Assembly: GCA_913058395.1 (NCBI GenBank) | Contig: CAJXQI010000004.1 | Location: 206,708-270,707, forward strand | DNA: 64,000 nt | Source of the DNA: an uncultured Colwellia sp. | Lineage (GTDB): Bacteria > Pseudomonadota > Gammaproteobacteria > Enterobacterales > Alteromonadaceae | Reading direction: 5' to 3' | In this document: piece after piece, positions 10,094 through 17,635 of the stretch | Position numbering within the stretch: position 1 is the stretch's first letter | How the letters are laid out: the number at the start of each line of letters is the position of its first letter | Notes under the pieces: model-generated | The model's input: only the letters and a program-made list of their open reading frames with translations | The model's database searches: none | What the model was told of the DNA's origin: nothing | Translations under genes and position numbers: made by a program

Positions 10094-12206
10094 ACTAACC
10101 GCTAATACCACAACTGTTGACACTGGCATTAATCATACAGGCATTAATCACGCTGCTATGAATAAAACACAGGTATATTCATCATTTAGCCATGCAGCAA
10201 AAACCTTAGCGGGTTTAGTTGCTGTCGATTACTTTTTTGCGAAAGAAATCATCCAATGCTTGCCGTTATCTTCGTCAGAAGAGTCAACGTCGTTAAGCCA
10301 ACAACAGTGCTTTCATTTGCTTGTTGCGCTTAGTGCTAGCTTGCGTGATGGTCATAGCTGTTTACCGCTAGATGCCGTGGCGAATAAACGCTTATTTGTT
10401 GACTTAGTTCGCCAACAAATAAGCCAAGCACCTTTTGGTTTAGCAGAGCAAGAATACCCAGCGATTAACAATGGCTTTTTGTTTGAAAGCACCATGGTAT
10501 TAACTGCCTTACTTGAACAATTATCTTTGGGTGAAGGTGCACAACAGCCAATCGTATTTTACAATGGCCGTTTGTATTTACGACGTTATTACCAGTTTGA
10601 ACAAGAGCTAAAACAAGCGGTTGCTGCACGTCGAATTATCAAACCAATGTCTGAGCCTCAGGCACAAGAACAAGCAAGCCTGATCAAAAATATTATCGCT
10701 AAGCTGTTTCCTGATTCCGTTAACAGTGACCCAGATGCAAGCATAACTGAAGACATTGACTGGCAAGCACTTGCAGTCGCTAATGCCATTAATAAAGATT
10801 TTGCCATTATTGCTGGCGGGCCAGGTACGGGTAAAACCTATACCGTCACTAAATTATTAGCGGCCTTGCTGATGTTGTCGTTAAATACTAAAAGCGATGA
10901 ACCAACGCCAAGAATTTCATTAGTCGCGCCAACAGGTAAGGCGGCACAACGTTTGTCCGAATCTATTATTAATGCTGTACAAGGTTTTCGTGGTGATATT
11001 GATGATGATGTTTTAGACCTTATCCCTGAAAGCGCACAAACCCTGCATCGATTACTTGGCGTTATTCCTGAGCAAGTAAATTTCAGTCATCATCAAGACA
11101 ATTTACTGCCTGTAGATATTTTGCTAATTGATGAAGTCTCTATGGTTGATTTACCTATGATGACGCGGATTTTTCGTGCTTTACCTGCCCATACCAAAGT
11201 TATCTTATTAGGGGATGCCGACCAATTACCATCGGTTGCTGTTGGTAGTGTTTTAGCTGACTTTGCGCCACGTCCTCATCCTGGTTCTAGTGATATTAAT
11301 CATCAATACTTAACGCAGGTTACTGGCTTTGAAAGCCTAGCTAAACAAGCTGAATTTGCAGAGAAAAGTGCTGAGAAAAATTCAGAAAAATGCCTAAAGC
11401 ATTACAGTGTGGCTGATTGCGTAACCTTTTTAATGAAAAGCCGACGGTTCGACGGTAAAGGCGGTATAGGTCGAATTGCTAATTATGTTATCAACGGGCA
11501 ATACCGAGAAAGTTGGCAATTACTAAAAGAAAGTAGTGAAGTCACAAGTAACGCGATAGACAGCGAACAGAAGCAATTAACCTTACTAAGTGGCTCTGTA
11601 GAAGCTTGGTTAGCACCGTTAGTTAGCCAGTACTATCAACCACTGAGCGAATGTAAAAATATTGCTGATGCTTTTGCACTATTGGCGAAGTTTAGAATTT
11701 TATCGTCAACGCGCAAAGGCCCACAAGGTGTTGAAAGCTTGAATGCTTTGGTGATAGAAATACTACGAAATAAAAAAGTTATTCCTTACAAAAACTTTGC
11801 AGCAAGTAGTGACTTGTATCCGACACAACCGATTATGATCAGCGAAAATGATTATCGCTTGGGCGTTTACAATGGTGATATCGGCTTGTTATGGCGTAAT
11901 AGCCAAGGCCATTTAATGGCGGTATTTGAAAATGCTTCAGGAGAGTATGATTGGATCATGCCATCGCGTTTACCTAAATTTGAAACCGTCTATGCGATGA
12001 CGATACATAAAACCCAAGGCAGCGAGTTTAATCACGTTGCCATGGTACTCCCTGAGCAAAAAGACAATAAACTATTGTCTCGTGAATTATTATATACTGG
12101 CATCACCCGAGCCAAGTCAAAGCTAAGTATCGCAAGCGCTGAAGGTATTTGGCAAAGTGGTGTTAGCCAGCAGGTGATACGCTATTCAGGGCTCGCCTTA
12201 GACTAA
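10086..12206 (+). CDS. recD: RecBCD exonuclease V, alpha subunit RecD
   Basis: RecD is the fast 5'-3' helicase of RecBCD (superfamily 1B). Seen in order are Walker A GGPGTGKT (K250), the motif LLIDEVSMVDLPMM, LLGDADQLPSVAVGSVLADF, and the C-terminal UvrD-like motifs MTIHKTQGSEF and ELLYTGITRA. I place the start at the ATG preceded by GGAGAA, which overlaps the end of recB by 8 bases and gives 706 residues. A longer reading frame begins 30 bases earlier with no ribosome site. The N-terminus carries a short repeated TGINH TGINH stretch not typical of RecD. At 706 residues it is about 100 longer than the E. coli protein. Confidence 0.95.
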   Translation: MPELTANTTTVDTGINHTGINHAAMNKTQVYSSFSHAAKTLAGLVAVDYFFAKEIIQCLPLSSSEESTSLSQQQCFHLLVALSASLRDGHSCLPLDAVANKRLFVDLVRQQISQAPFGLAEQEYPAINNGFLFESTMVLTALLEQLSLGEGAQQPIVFYNGRLYLRRYYQFEQELKQAVAARRIIKPMSEPQAQEQASLIKNIIAKLFPDSVNSDPDASITEDIDWQALAVANAINKDFAIIAGGPGTGKTYTVTKLLAALLMLSLNTKSDEPTPRISLVAPTGKAAQRLSESIINAVQGFRGDIDDDVLDLIPESAQTLHRLLGVIPEQVNFSHHQDNLLPVDILLIDEVSMVDLPMMTRIFRALPAHTKVILLGDADQLPSVAVGSVLADFAPRPHPGSSDINHQYLTQVTGFESLAKQAEFAEKSAEKNSEKCLKHYSVADCVTFLMKSRRFDGKGGIGRIANYVINGQYRESWQLLKESSEVTSNAIDSEQKQLTLLSGSVEAWLAPLVSQYYQPLSECKNIADAFALLAKFRILSSTRKGPQGVESLNALVIEILRNKKVIPYKNFAASSDLYPTQPIMISENDYRLGVYNGDIGLLWRNSQGHLMAVFENASGEYDWIMPSRLPKFETVYAMTIHKTQGSEFNHVAMVLPEQKDNKLLSRELLYTGITRAKSKLSIASAEGIWQSGVSQQVIRYSGLALD

Positions 12207-12275
12207 GCACAGAAACATTATCGTCGTAAATAATAAGTAATTTTTTAGCAGTAATTAAGAGAATTTAGCATAATC

Positions 12276-12848
12276 ATGATTTTAAAAGACATTGAAAAAG
12301 CCATTTACCGTAAACGCCTTAATATCGTTATTGTAAGTTTTATCGCCAGTTTATTAGTTTTATCGCTAGCTTATGGGCAAGGATTAATCGCTTTGTTTGC
12401 TGACAGCGTTAATATGCCCGTACCAGTAGCACCTGTAAGCGAAGCTGCTGTTGAGTTATCGCCTGCAGCAGCACCAGAAAATAACTTTAAACTTAACTTT
12501 TTCGGCGTATTAATGGCATTGTTAACGTGTGTATTTGCTTTACATCGCTTAAAAACTAGCGAGTTTTTTACTGAGGTTTATTATGTTTGGCAAGTAAAGC
12601 AACAACAAAATTATATCTACCGTAAATTGAAAAAAATCAAAGCGGCTGCTAAAAATGATGATGTTGATGCATTAATTATTTTGAATTTTTACTATGCGAG
12701 TTTAAAACAAATCTACGTTTTAGATGACAATACCTTAACAATGTCTAAGCTCAATAAAGATATAGCTGAATTAGATGCGCAAATTCAAAGCAAACAATTA
12801 ACTATTTCAACTGAACAATATCAACAAGCAATGTTGGCTGCCTACTAA
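12276..12848 (+). CDS. DUF3087 family two-helix membrane protein
   Basis: The 190-residue protein has one hydrophobic helix near residues 15-40, an Ala/Pro-rich stretch, a second helix near 68-90, and then a charged cytoplasmic-looking tail. The text YRKRLNIVIVSFIASLLVLSL, the YYVWQVKQQQNYIYRKLKKIK block and the conserved ALIILNFYYASLKQIYVLDDNTLT block match the pattern I know for DUF3087, an uncharacterised family of marine gammaproteobacteria and pseudomonads. The function is unknown. It lies 69 bases after recD on the same strand and may be read through from it, but this says little about a role in recombination. Confidence 0.8.
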   Translation: MILKDIEKAIYRKRLNIVIVSFIASLLVLSLAYGQGLIALFADSVNMPVPVAPVSEAAVELSPAAAPENNFKLNFFGVLMALLTCVFALHRLKTSEFFTEVYYVWQVKQQQNYIYRKLKKIKAAAKNDDVDALIILNFYYASLKQIYVLDDNTLTMSKLNKDIAELDAQIQSKQLTISTEQYQQAMLAAY

Positions 12849-12945
12849 CTTTATTAGTGAGATGATTTATTAGCAAAAATGCTTCATTAATTTGTCGGTG
12901 TTAGTATGCTTTACATTACTAAATGCAAAAAATAAGGAATATGCA

Positions 12946-13332
12946 ATGATAGGTTACGTTACTTTAGGTACCAATGATTTAGACAGAGCTGTAGCATTTT
13001 ATGATGAATTATTTGCCACAATAGGTGCAGGTCGTTTTTTTGAAACTGAGCAATTTGTTGCGTGGTCAAAAGGGCCAGATCAAGCTGGTATCTCTGTTAC
13101 CAAACCTGCCGATGGCCAACCAGCTACCGTAGGGAATGGCGTTATGGTTGCTATCCAAATGAATTCTACTGATGAAGTTGATGCCTTTTACCAAAAAGCA
13201 CTTGAGCTTGGCGCTACCTGTGAAGGTTCAGCAGGACCGCGTGGTGAAATGACAGGTTTTTATGCGGGCTACTTCAGAGACTTAGACGGCAATAAACTTA
13301 ATGCGTTTTATTTAGACATGCCAGGTGCTTAA
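12946..13332 (+). CDS. VOC/glyoxalase superfamily protein
   Basis: The 128-residue protein is a single vicinal-oxygen-chelate unit, with the two beta-alpha-beta-beta-beta modules starting at MIGYVTLGTNDLDRAVAFY and at GVMVAIQMNSTDEVDAFYQKAL. The family covers glyoxalases, dioxygenases and resistance proteins that bind a divalent metal. The terminal GYFRDLDGNKLNAFYL is the typical family ending. The start is placed at the ATG 6 bases after AAGGAA; a longer frame without a ribosome site begins 54 bases earlier. The substrate cannot be deduced. The gene stands alone. Confidence 0.85.
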   Translation: MIGYVTLGTNDLDRAVAFYDELFATIGAGRFFETEQFVAWSKGPDQAGISVTKPADGQPATVGNGVMVAIQMNSTDEVDAFYQKALELGATCEGSAGPRGEMTGFYAGYFRDLDGNKLNAFYLDMPGA

Positions 13333-13487
13333 CGTTAGTATCACTGGTATAACTTGAGTGTAATTTGTTAGCTATCAAGCTCAGCTATAATTCATCTTGA
13401 TTAGCCTTGAACTTGTGCTTTAAAGCGTAATGATGAAGTTAATTCTCAAAGCTAATATCTAAAATAATAAAGGAAAAGATACCGCGA

Positions 13488-13748
13488 ATGAAGAAGTTAA
13501 AAAACGAAAGTGAATTATTGAAAAAAGCCATTGTTATTGGTGAAAATTATGCAAAAAATCGCGGTTATAAAGGCTTTTCAGCTACCAATGCAGCGAAAGA
13601 GAAAATAGAAGCCTTATATCGTTTACTGGTAAATGATAAACTTATTCAGCCTTTACCAAAAGACGGTGAAGACTTAGCAAGCATGAAGCACAAATTAGCT
13701 TTATGGATTGCAAAACAATTACCTGCTGATCATCCTTTACTTAAATAA
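13488..13748 (+). CDS. small conserved protein, DUF5062-like
   Basis: This is an 86-residue, lysine-rich, soluble, probably all-helical protein with no signal peptide. The closing block MKHKLALWIAKQLPADHPLLK and the opening MKKLKNESELLKKAIVIGENY resemble the DUF5062 family of short proteins seen in Vibrio and relatives. The assignment is from memory of the family pattern and is tentative. AAAGGAAAAG lies about 10 bases before the ATG. The function is unknown. A perfect hairpin follows 40 bases after the stop. Confidence 0.6.
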   Translation: MKKLKNESELLKKAIVIGENYAKNRGYKGFSATNAAKEKIEALYRLLVNDKLIQPLPKDGEDLASMKHKLALWIAKQLPADHPLLK

Positions 13749-13787
13749 GCTAAATAATTTCGATAGGTCAGTATTGGTTATTATACC

Positions 13788-13818
13788 AATTGAATCGGCG
13801 TAATAAGCCGATTCAATT
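13788..13818 (+). terminator. perfect 12-bp inverted repeat, probable bidirectional terminator
   Basis: AATTGAATCGGC and GCCGATTCAATT form a perfect 12-bp stem around the 7-base loop GTAATAA. It lies between two same-strand small genes. The T-run after it is short (TTTCCC). It is preceded by TATACC, a prefix also seen (as ATACCAA) in front of the palindrome near 31.6 kb, so it may belong to a family of dispersed intergenic palindromes. Confidence 0.6.
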
Positions 13819-13901
13819 TCCCAATTTGTAATAGCTAAATACAAGTAAGCTAAACACAAATTAAGTTAAATACATGCAAACAAAAGAAGCAAACCTGTTC
13901 T

Positions 13902-14129
13902 ATGAATCGTAAAAAGAAAATCAATCAAGTCTTAAAAGCCAAGGTTAAAAAGATGAATGCTAAACAGCAGAAGTCTAATAAGCCTAAATATGTCTCTAAG
14001 GCTGAACGCGCTGCTATTGCAGCGAAAGAAGCTCAAGAAAACGCAACAGAGTCGAATGAAACTAGGTCGAACGAAGCCGAATCGAGCACAGCAGAAGCCA
14101 GTTCTGAAGCTACTTCAGTAGAAAGCTAA
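13902..14129 (+). CDS. small basic/acidic protein, DUF2986-like
   Basis: The 75-residue protein has a strongly basic first half (MNRKKKINQVLKAKVKKMNA, then SNKPKYVSKAERA) and an acidic Ser/Glu/Ala-rich, probably disordered tail. The first half matches the pattern of DUF2986, an uncharacterised family of short proteins in Vibrio and Alteromonadales. A nucleic-acid-binding role would fit the charge pattern, but that is inference only. There is no signal peptide. Confidence 0.65.
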   Translation: MNRKKKINQVLKAKVKKMNAKQQKSNKPKYVSKAERAAIAAKEAQENATESNETRSNEAESSTAEASSEATSVES

Positions 14130-14189
14130 AAGCCACCGTAGTAACGCTAAAAACTTCTATGGTAGTGAAAATACAAGTAGGGCGGTTTT

Positions 14190-14717
14190 ATGAAAATTGA
14201 TAACAATCAAGTAAAGAAAATCGTCATATTTGGCAACTCGGCATCAGGTAAATCTAGCCTAGCCAAAAAATTTGCTTCAACACAGCAACTAGCTCATCTA
14301 GACTTAGACACTTTGGCTTGGCTTCCGCCGTCAGCATCGAAGTCAGCCCCGACATCACCACAGCGTCAAAGCATTGCTGTATCTGTTACCGAAATTGATG
14401 CCTTTATTAGTCAGCATCAAAACTGGGTGATAGAAGGTTGCTACAGTGATTTGTTAGCGCATACGCTAGTCGAATGTAGCGAAGTTGTTTTTATGAATCT
14501 GCCAATTACACTTTGTATTGAGAACGCAAGAAATCGCCCGTGGGAGTCTCATAAGTATGAAAGCAAAGCTGCGCAAGATGCTAATTTAACTATGTTAATA
14601 GATTGGATTGCACAATATGATCAGCGCACTGATACCTTTTCAAAGTCAACACATCAAAAATTATTTGATGAATTCACCGGTAAGAAAACACAAGTTAAAA
14701 ACAACCAACAGTTGTAA
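14190..14717 (+). CDS. small P-loop kinase-like NTPase (adenylate kinase/shikimate kinase type)
   Basis: The 175-residue protein begins with a Walker A motif, IVIFGNSASGKSSLA, followed by LDLDTLAW and NWVIEGCYSD, a layout shared with the small 'topology modulation/FlaR-like' kinases and shikimate-kinase-like ATPases. RNRPWESHKY may form part of the lid. The phosphate acceptor is unknown. It is preceded by AGGGCGG and stands alone, 200 bases before the zinc-homeostasis locus. The last 15 residues are lysine- and asparagine-rich and not conserved in appearance. Confidence 0.75.
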   Translation: MKIDNNQVKKIVIFGNSASGKSSLAKKFASTQQLAHLDLDTLAWLPPSASKSAPTSPQRQSIAVSVTEIDAFISQHQNWVIEGCYSDLLAHTLVECSEVVFMNLPITLCIENARNRPWESHKYESKAAQDANLTMLIDWIAQYDQRTDTFSKSTHQKLFDEFTGKKTQVKNNQQL

Positions 14718-14886
14718 TTTACTGTCCTTAATTAAGTCACACTTTACTCTTTCAGACCTACACTTTATTCCCACATGATAACTAACTGTTAGCTAATTAC
14801 AGCGACTTTCAGTGTGCCACCATTAAGAATTTAGCTGAATGCAGAATTTTCGACGCTATGTTCACTGACATTGCTTGATACTATTA

Positions 14887-14903
14887 ATGTTACGATGTAA
14901 CAT
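14887..14903. promoter_or_regulatory. Zur-box-type operator upstream of the MerC-domain gene
   Basis: ATGTTAC-GAT-GTAACAT is a perfect palindrome with 7-bp arms, 31 bases before the merC-like start. It matches 16 of 17 bases with a site in front of the TonB receptor gene at 19799 and resembles the known gammaproteobacterial Zur box (GTTATANTATAAC core). A zur gene lies between the two sites. Binding is inferred, not shown. Confidence 0.75.
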
Positions 14904-14934
14904 ATCATTTTTAATTGGGCGTAAATGAATAAAA

Positions 14935-15303
14935 ATGAAAAATAAAAAAGATCTTCTAGGAATTGCCTGCTCTGGGCTTTGCATGGTTCATTGCTTAGCC
15001 TTACCCATTTTTGCTGCTGTAGGTATTTCATCAACAGGGCTTATCTACCTTTTTAGTGAATCCACACACTTTTGGTTAAATATTTTAATGATATCTATCG
15101 CTGTATGGGTATTCCCTAGTGGCTGGCGAGTTCATAAATCTGTAATACCAAGCTTGCTGGCACTTGCAGGGGTTGGGCTAATGATTATGGCGACGAAAGT
15201 ACCAGAAAATGATGAGTTTTATTGGGTAATGACGTCAGGTGTCAGCTTTATTATTGGCCACTTGATCAATCGACATTTACTCCTTATTAAGAATATTTCA
15301 TGA
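14935..15303 (+). CDS. MerC-domain inner-membrane protein, probable zinc-related
   Basis: The 122-residue protein has four hydrophobic helices and the MerC-type metal motif CSGLCMVHCLALP (C12, C16, H19, C20) in the first helix. MerC proteins carry Hg(II) across the inner membrane, but no mer genes are present here. The perfect Zur-box palindrome just upstream and the zur gene downstream point to a role in zinc entry or homeostasis instead. The start is the ATG after a short AT-rich leader; the ribosome site is weak. The gene is read by itself, with a 494-base gap after it. Confidence 0.82.
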   Translation: MKNKKDLLGIACSGLCMVHCLALPIFAAVGISSTGLIYLFSESTHFWLNILMISIAVWVFPSGWRVHKSVIPSLLALAGVGLMIMATKVPENDEFYWVMTSGVSFIIGHLINRHLLLIKNIS

Positions 15304-15381
15304 CATTTACGCAGGAAAGCTCGGGTAACTTCAATAATTTTATGCTTGTCGAGTGTAGGCGTACCTAAGTTATTAGACGTT

Positions 15382-15409
15382 TTAAGCACAGTATAAATAC
15401 TGTGCTTAA
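15382..15409 (+). terminator. perfect 12-bp hairpin after merC-like gene
   Basis: TTAAGCACAGTA and TACTGTGCTTAA form an uninterrupted 12-bp stem with the 4-base loop TAAA, 78 bases after the merC-like stop. There is no T-run on either side, so it may be a processing or rho-linked stop or simply a structured palindrome rather than a classical intrinsic terminator. Confidence 0.45.
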
Positions 15410-15662
15410 CTAATGGTGGGTAATCAAGAAAGCAAACTTAATCGAAATATAGACACTCAGTAAAATGAATAGTGGCAGAGTTTTCGGCCAATAAATAAGA
15501 TTTACTGATTGAAGTGTAACGATCTAAAAATACCAGCATAGCTAATCCCCAACCTTTCTTGCCTTGTATCATTAATCGCGAAGTTTTTATCGAATATCTA
15601 TCTAATTAACATCTAACAATACCGAACTTAAGTTTAAAAAAGAAGAACTGTACAAACAGCAA

Positions 15663-15677
15663 TGATATGATATATCA
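15663..15677. promoter_or_regulatory. possible degenerate Zur operator upstream of zur
   Basis: TGATAT-GAT-ATATCA is a palindrome with the same GAT spacer as the two strong Zur-type boxes. It lies about 120 bases before the zur start and differs from the strong boxes in the arms. It could provide weak autoregulation of zur; the match is not strong enough to assert this. Confidence 0.3.
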
Positions 15678-15797
15678 GCAAGATGAATTAGATGATTATC
15701 AAACTACTAGCGCAAGGTTAAACCTTCAGGGGCTATAAAATAGTAAGTAAAGTCTTAAACAGTTTGATAAGCAGAACAGGGTATTGGAGATAGTGCG

Positions 15798-16253
15798 ATG
15801 AAAGAACAACAATTAAATAAAATATTGGGTAAAGCACAAGACATTTGTAATCATTCCGGTGGGCGCTTAACAAGTAAGCGTAAAGGAATTTTAGAGTTAA
15901 TGTTACTTTCCAATGTTCCTTTGTCAGCTTATGAAGTAACTGATAAGTATAATAAAAGCACTGGTTCTTCTATGGCAGCAATGTCAGTTTACCGGATACT
16001 CGATTTTCTAGAAACTGAACAATTAGTACATAAACTCAGCTCAACCAATAAGTATGTTGCTTGCTCACATATTGCTTGTAGTCATACTCATGAAATACCA
16101 CAATTTCTTATTTGTGGAAAATGCCAAAGTGTTAAAGAAATTGCCATCGCTAAACGCATTGCTGATGAATTAGAACAGGAAGTCGCTAACGCAGGTTATA
16201 AGCTGGTTAATTCACAATTAGAATTACAATGTATATGCGAGAAGTGTTCATAA
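15798..16253 (+). CDS. zur: zinc uptake regulator Zur (Fur family)
   Basis: The 151-residue Fur-family repressor has an N-terminal winged helix (LTSKRKGILELML, SAYEVTDKY, MSVYRILDFLETEQLVHKLSSTNKY) and a C-terminal metal-binding half. The reading LVHKLSSTNKYVAC is typical of Zur rather than Fur. CGKC (C106, C109) and CICEKC (C147, C150) are the structural zinc cysteines, and C89, H91, H96 and H98 fall in the regulatory-site region. With zinc bound, Zur represses zinc-import genes. Two strong Zur-type palindromes flank the locus, in front of the merC-like gene and the TonB receptor gene. GGAG lies 9 bases before the ATG. The gene is convergent with the DUF1624 gene. Confidence 0.9.
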   Translation: MKEQQLNKILGKAQDICNHSGGRLTSKRKGILELMLLSNVPLSAYEVTDKYNKSTGSSMAAMSVYRILDFLETEQLVHKLSSTNKYVACSHIACSHTHEIPQFLICGKCQSVKEIAIAKRIADELEQEVANAGYKLVNSQLELQCICEKCS

Positions 16254-16431
16254 ATGTAGCGTTAATAAGTATTAACTCCATTCAACAAACAAACCTGATA
16301 TAACTAACTGCTCAAGGTTAATTTATAATGCGCAAGTAACCACCTTGAGTAATACCTTAGGTTGATCTGTTCAAGAATATATTTCAAAAACTCAACAGAT
16401 TTGCGCTCTACTAATTTTAATATTTCATCTG

Positions 16432-17592
16432 CTAAAAATACTTCACCCACTGCATATTGGTAGCGCGTTTAAACTCACTAAACTTTTTGCTCGGCCAATA
16501 TAAAAGCAAAATTAGCCCAGCTGAGAATAGCCAAACATGTCCAACGTGATTAAAAGCGAGGTATCCTTGCTGAGGGTTACCATAAAAGGTATTCGGCCCC
16601 CAAATTTGGTAAGCAAGAAGGTAACAAACAAGCAAAGCGTAAAGATGTAAAATATAGAAAAACATCGGCGCAGAGCCCAATATGTTTACTTTATTTAGCC
16701 AGCTTGCTTTAGCGGTTTCTAACCATGCTAAAGTTAACGCGCCTATGCTGATGGCAAACAATAGAAAGTCTAACGAAGGTGGGTACTTGGTATAGTTCAA
16801 AAACGCCATTATGCTCATTAATACCGTGGCTTGTTGCGTCCATTCAAGTGTTTCACCATAAATGTTAAAGCCTCGTAAAATAAGTAATAACGCTATTAAA
16901 CTAAAACCCGTTTTGATTAACATTGACTTACGCTTCACAGAACTTACTTTTGAAGAAAACAATGGTCCAGCCGCATAACCAAGCATAATAACGCCAATCC
17001 ACGGTAAAACCGGGTACGATACTTTTACATTCAGCCATGCGTCACTTATTAGAAAACCGCGATCATGTAATATCGTCCATACACTGTAACCCAATTCACT
17101 TGAATTAAACTGAATAGGTGACAGTAAGTTATGGCCGACAACAATGGCTAATCCAATAGCAATTATCCATTGGCGTGGCAAATGCACGGCAGCCGCAAGT
17201 GCAATCATACTTAAACCAATTGCCCAAATTACTTGCAAATAAAGTGTGTTATAAGCGCCAAACCAAGAAAAATTAATTAAGGTAACTTCGAGTAGAATTA
17301 AAATCAGCCCACGTTTGAATAAAAAGCTTGGCGCTGAACGCTTGATGCCACTACTCGGGTTAGCATATAACCATGCAGATATCCCAGTAAGAAAAACGAA
17401 AATGGGTGCACATAAATGGGCGCTTAAGCGCGTGAAAAATAGCTCTGGCTCAGTATTATTAATATCCATCGGGTCGAGCACTTGTTTATGTAAGAAGAAG
17501 CGCTCTCGAACATGGTCAACAAGCATGAGTAAAATCACAAAGCCTCTAAGAATATCGATAGAAGCAATTCGGCTAGGTTTTATATTTGTCAT
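16432..17592 (-). CDS. DUF1624/heparan-glucosaminide acetyltransferase-like membrane protein
   Basis: The 386-residue protein has about ten transmembrane helices. It opens with RIASIDILRGFVILLMLVDH, followed by FFTRLSAHLCAPIFVFLTGISA and LFKRGLILILLEVTLINFSW, the signature of DUF1624 proteins related to the HGSNAT and acyltransferase-3 membrane acetyltransferases. The histidine of LVDHVRE is the likely catalytic or cofactor residue by family analogy. It follows the TonB receptor gene by 43 bases on the same strand, so both are probably read from the Zur-boxed promoter at 19.8 kb. That makes a zinc-starvation role likely, perhaps modifying a metallophore or envelope sugar; this is inference. 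Confidence 0.8.
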   Translation of the reverse strand: MTNIKPSRIASIDILRGFVILLMLVDHVRERFFLHKQVLDPMDINNTEPELFFTRLSAHLCAPIFVFLTGISAWLYANPSSGIKRSAPSFLFKRGLILILLEVTLINFSWFGAYNTLYLQVIWAIGLSMIALAAAVHLPRQWIIAIGLAIVVGHNLLSPIQFNSSELGYSVWTILHDRGFLISDAWLNVKVSYPVLPWIGVIMLGYAAGPLFSSKVSSVKRKSMLIKTGFSLIALLLILRGFNIYGETLEWTQQATVLMSIMAFLNYTKYPPSLDFLLFAISIGALTLAWLETAKASWLNKVNILGSAPMFFYILHLYALLVCYLLAYQIWGPNTFYGNPQQGYLAFNHVGHVWLFSAGLILLLYWPSKKFSEFKRATNMQWVKYF

Positions 17593-17600
17593 TTGTTTTT

Positions 17601-17620
17601 AGCGCTTCTTTCGAAGCGCT
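17601..17620 (-). other. hairpin between receptor gene and DUF1624 gene
   Basis: AGCGCTTC and GAAGCGCT form an 8-bp stem with a 4-base loop in the 43-base gap of the presumed two-gene operon. On the coding (minus) strand no T-run follows, so it is not an intrinsic terminator. It could set relative expression of the two genes by mRNA stability or partial attenuation. Confidence 0.5.
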
Positions 17621-17635
17621 GTTCACTAAGGTTGT

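Larger units (their letters stand above)
15304..15797. other. 494-base gap between merC-like gene and zur
   Basis: No reading frame or RNA gene is convincing here. The gap holds a perfect 12-bp hairpin at 15382-15409 and a degenerate operator-like palindrome at 15663-15677, both listed separately. The rest is AT-rich without evident structure. Confidence 0.5.

Noticed and set aside
14831..15034. Reverse-strand reading frame across the merC promoter and start
   Set aside because: It overlaps the Zur-type box and the MerC-domain gene on the opposite strand and has no family features.
14935..15303. Mercury-resistance locus suggested by the MerC domain
   Set aside because: No merR, merT, merP or merA is nearby, and the gene has a Zur-type box, so a zinc role is preferred.
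16311..16349. CTCAAGGT...ACCTTGAG as terminator of zur
   Set aside because: The loop is 23 bases and there is no T-run, so I did not list it as a terminator.
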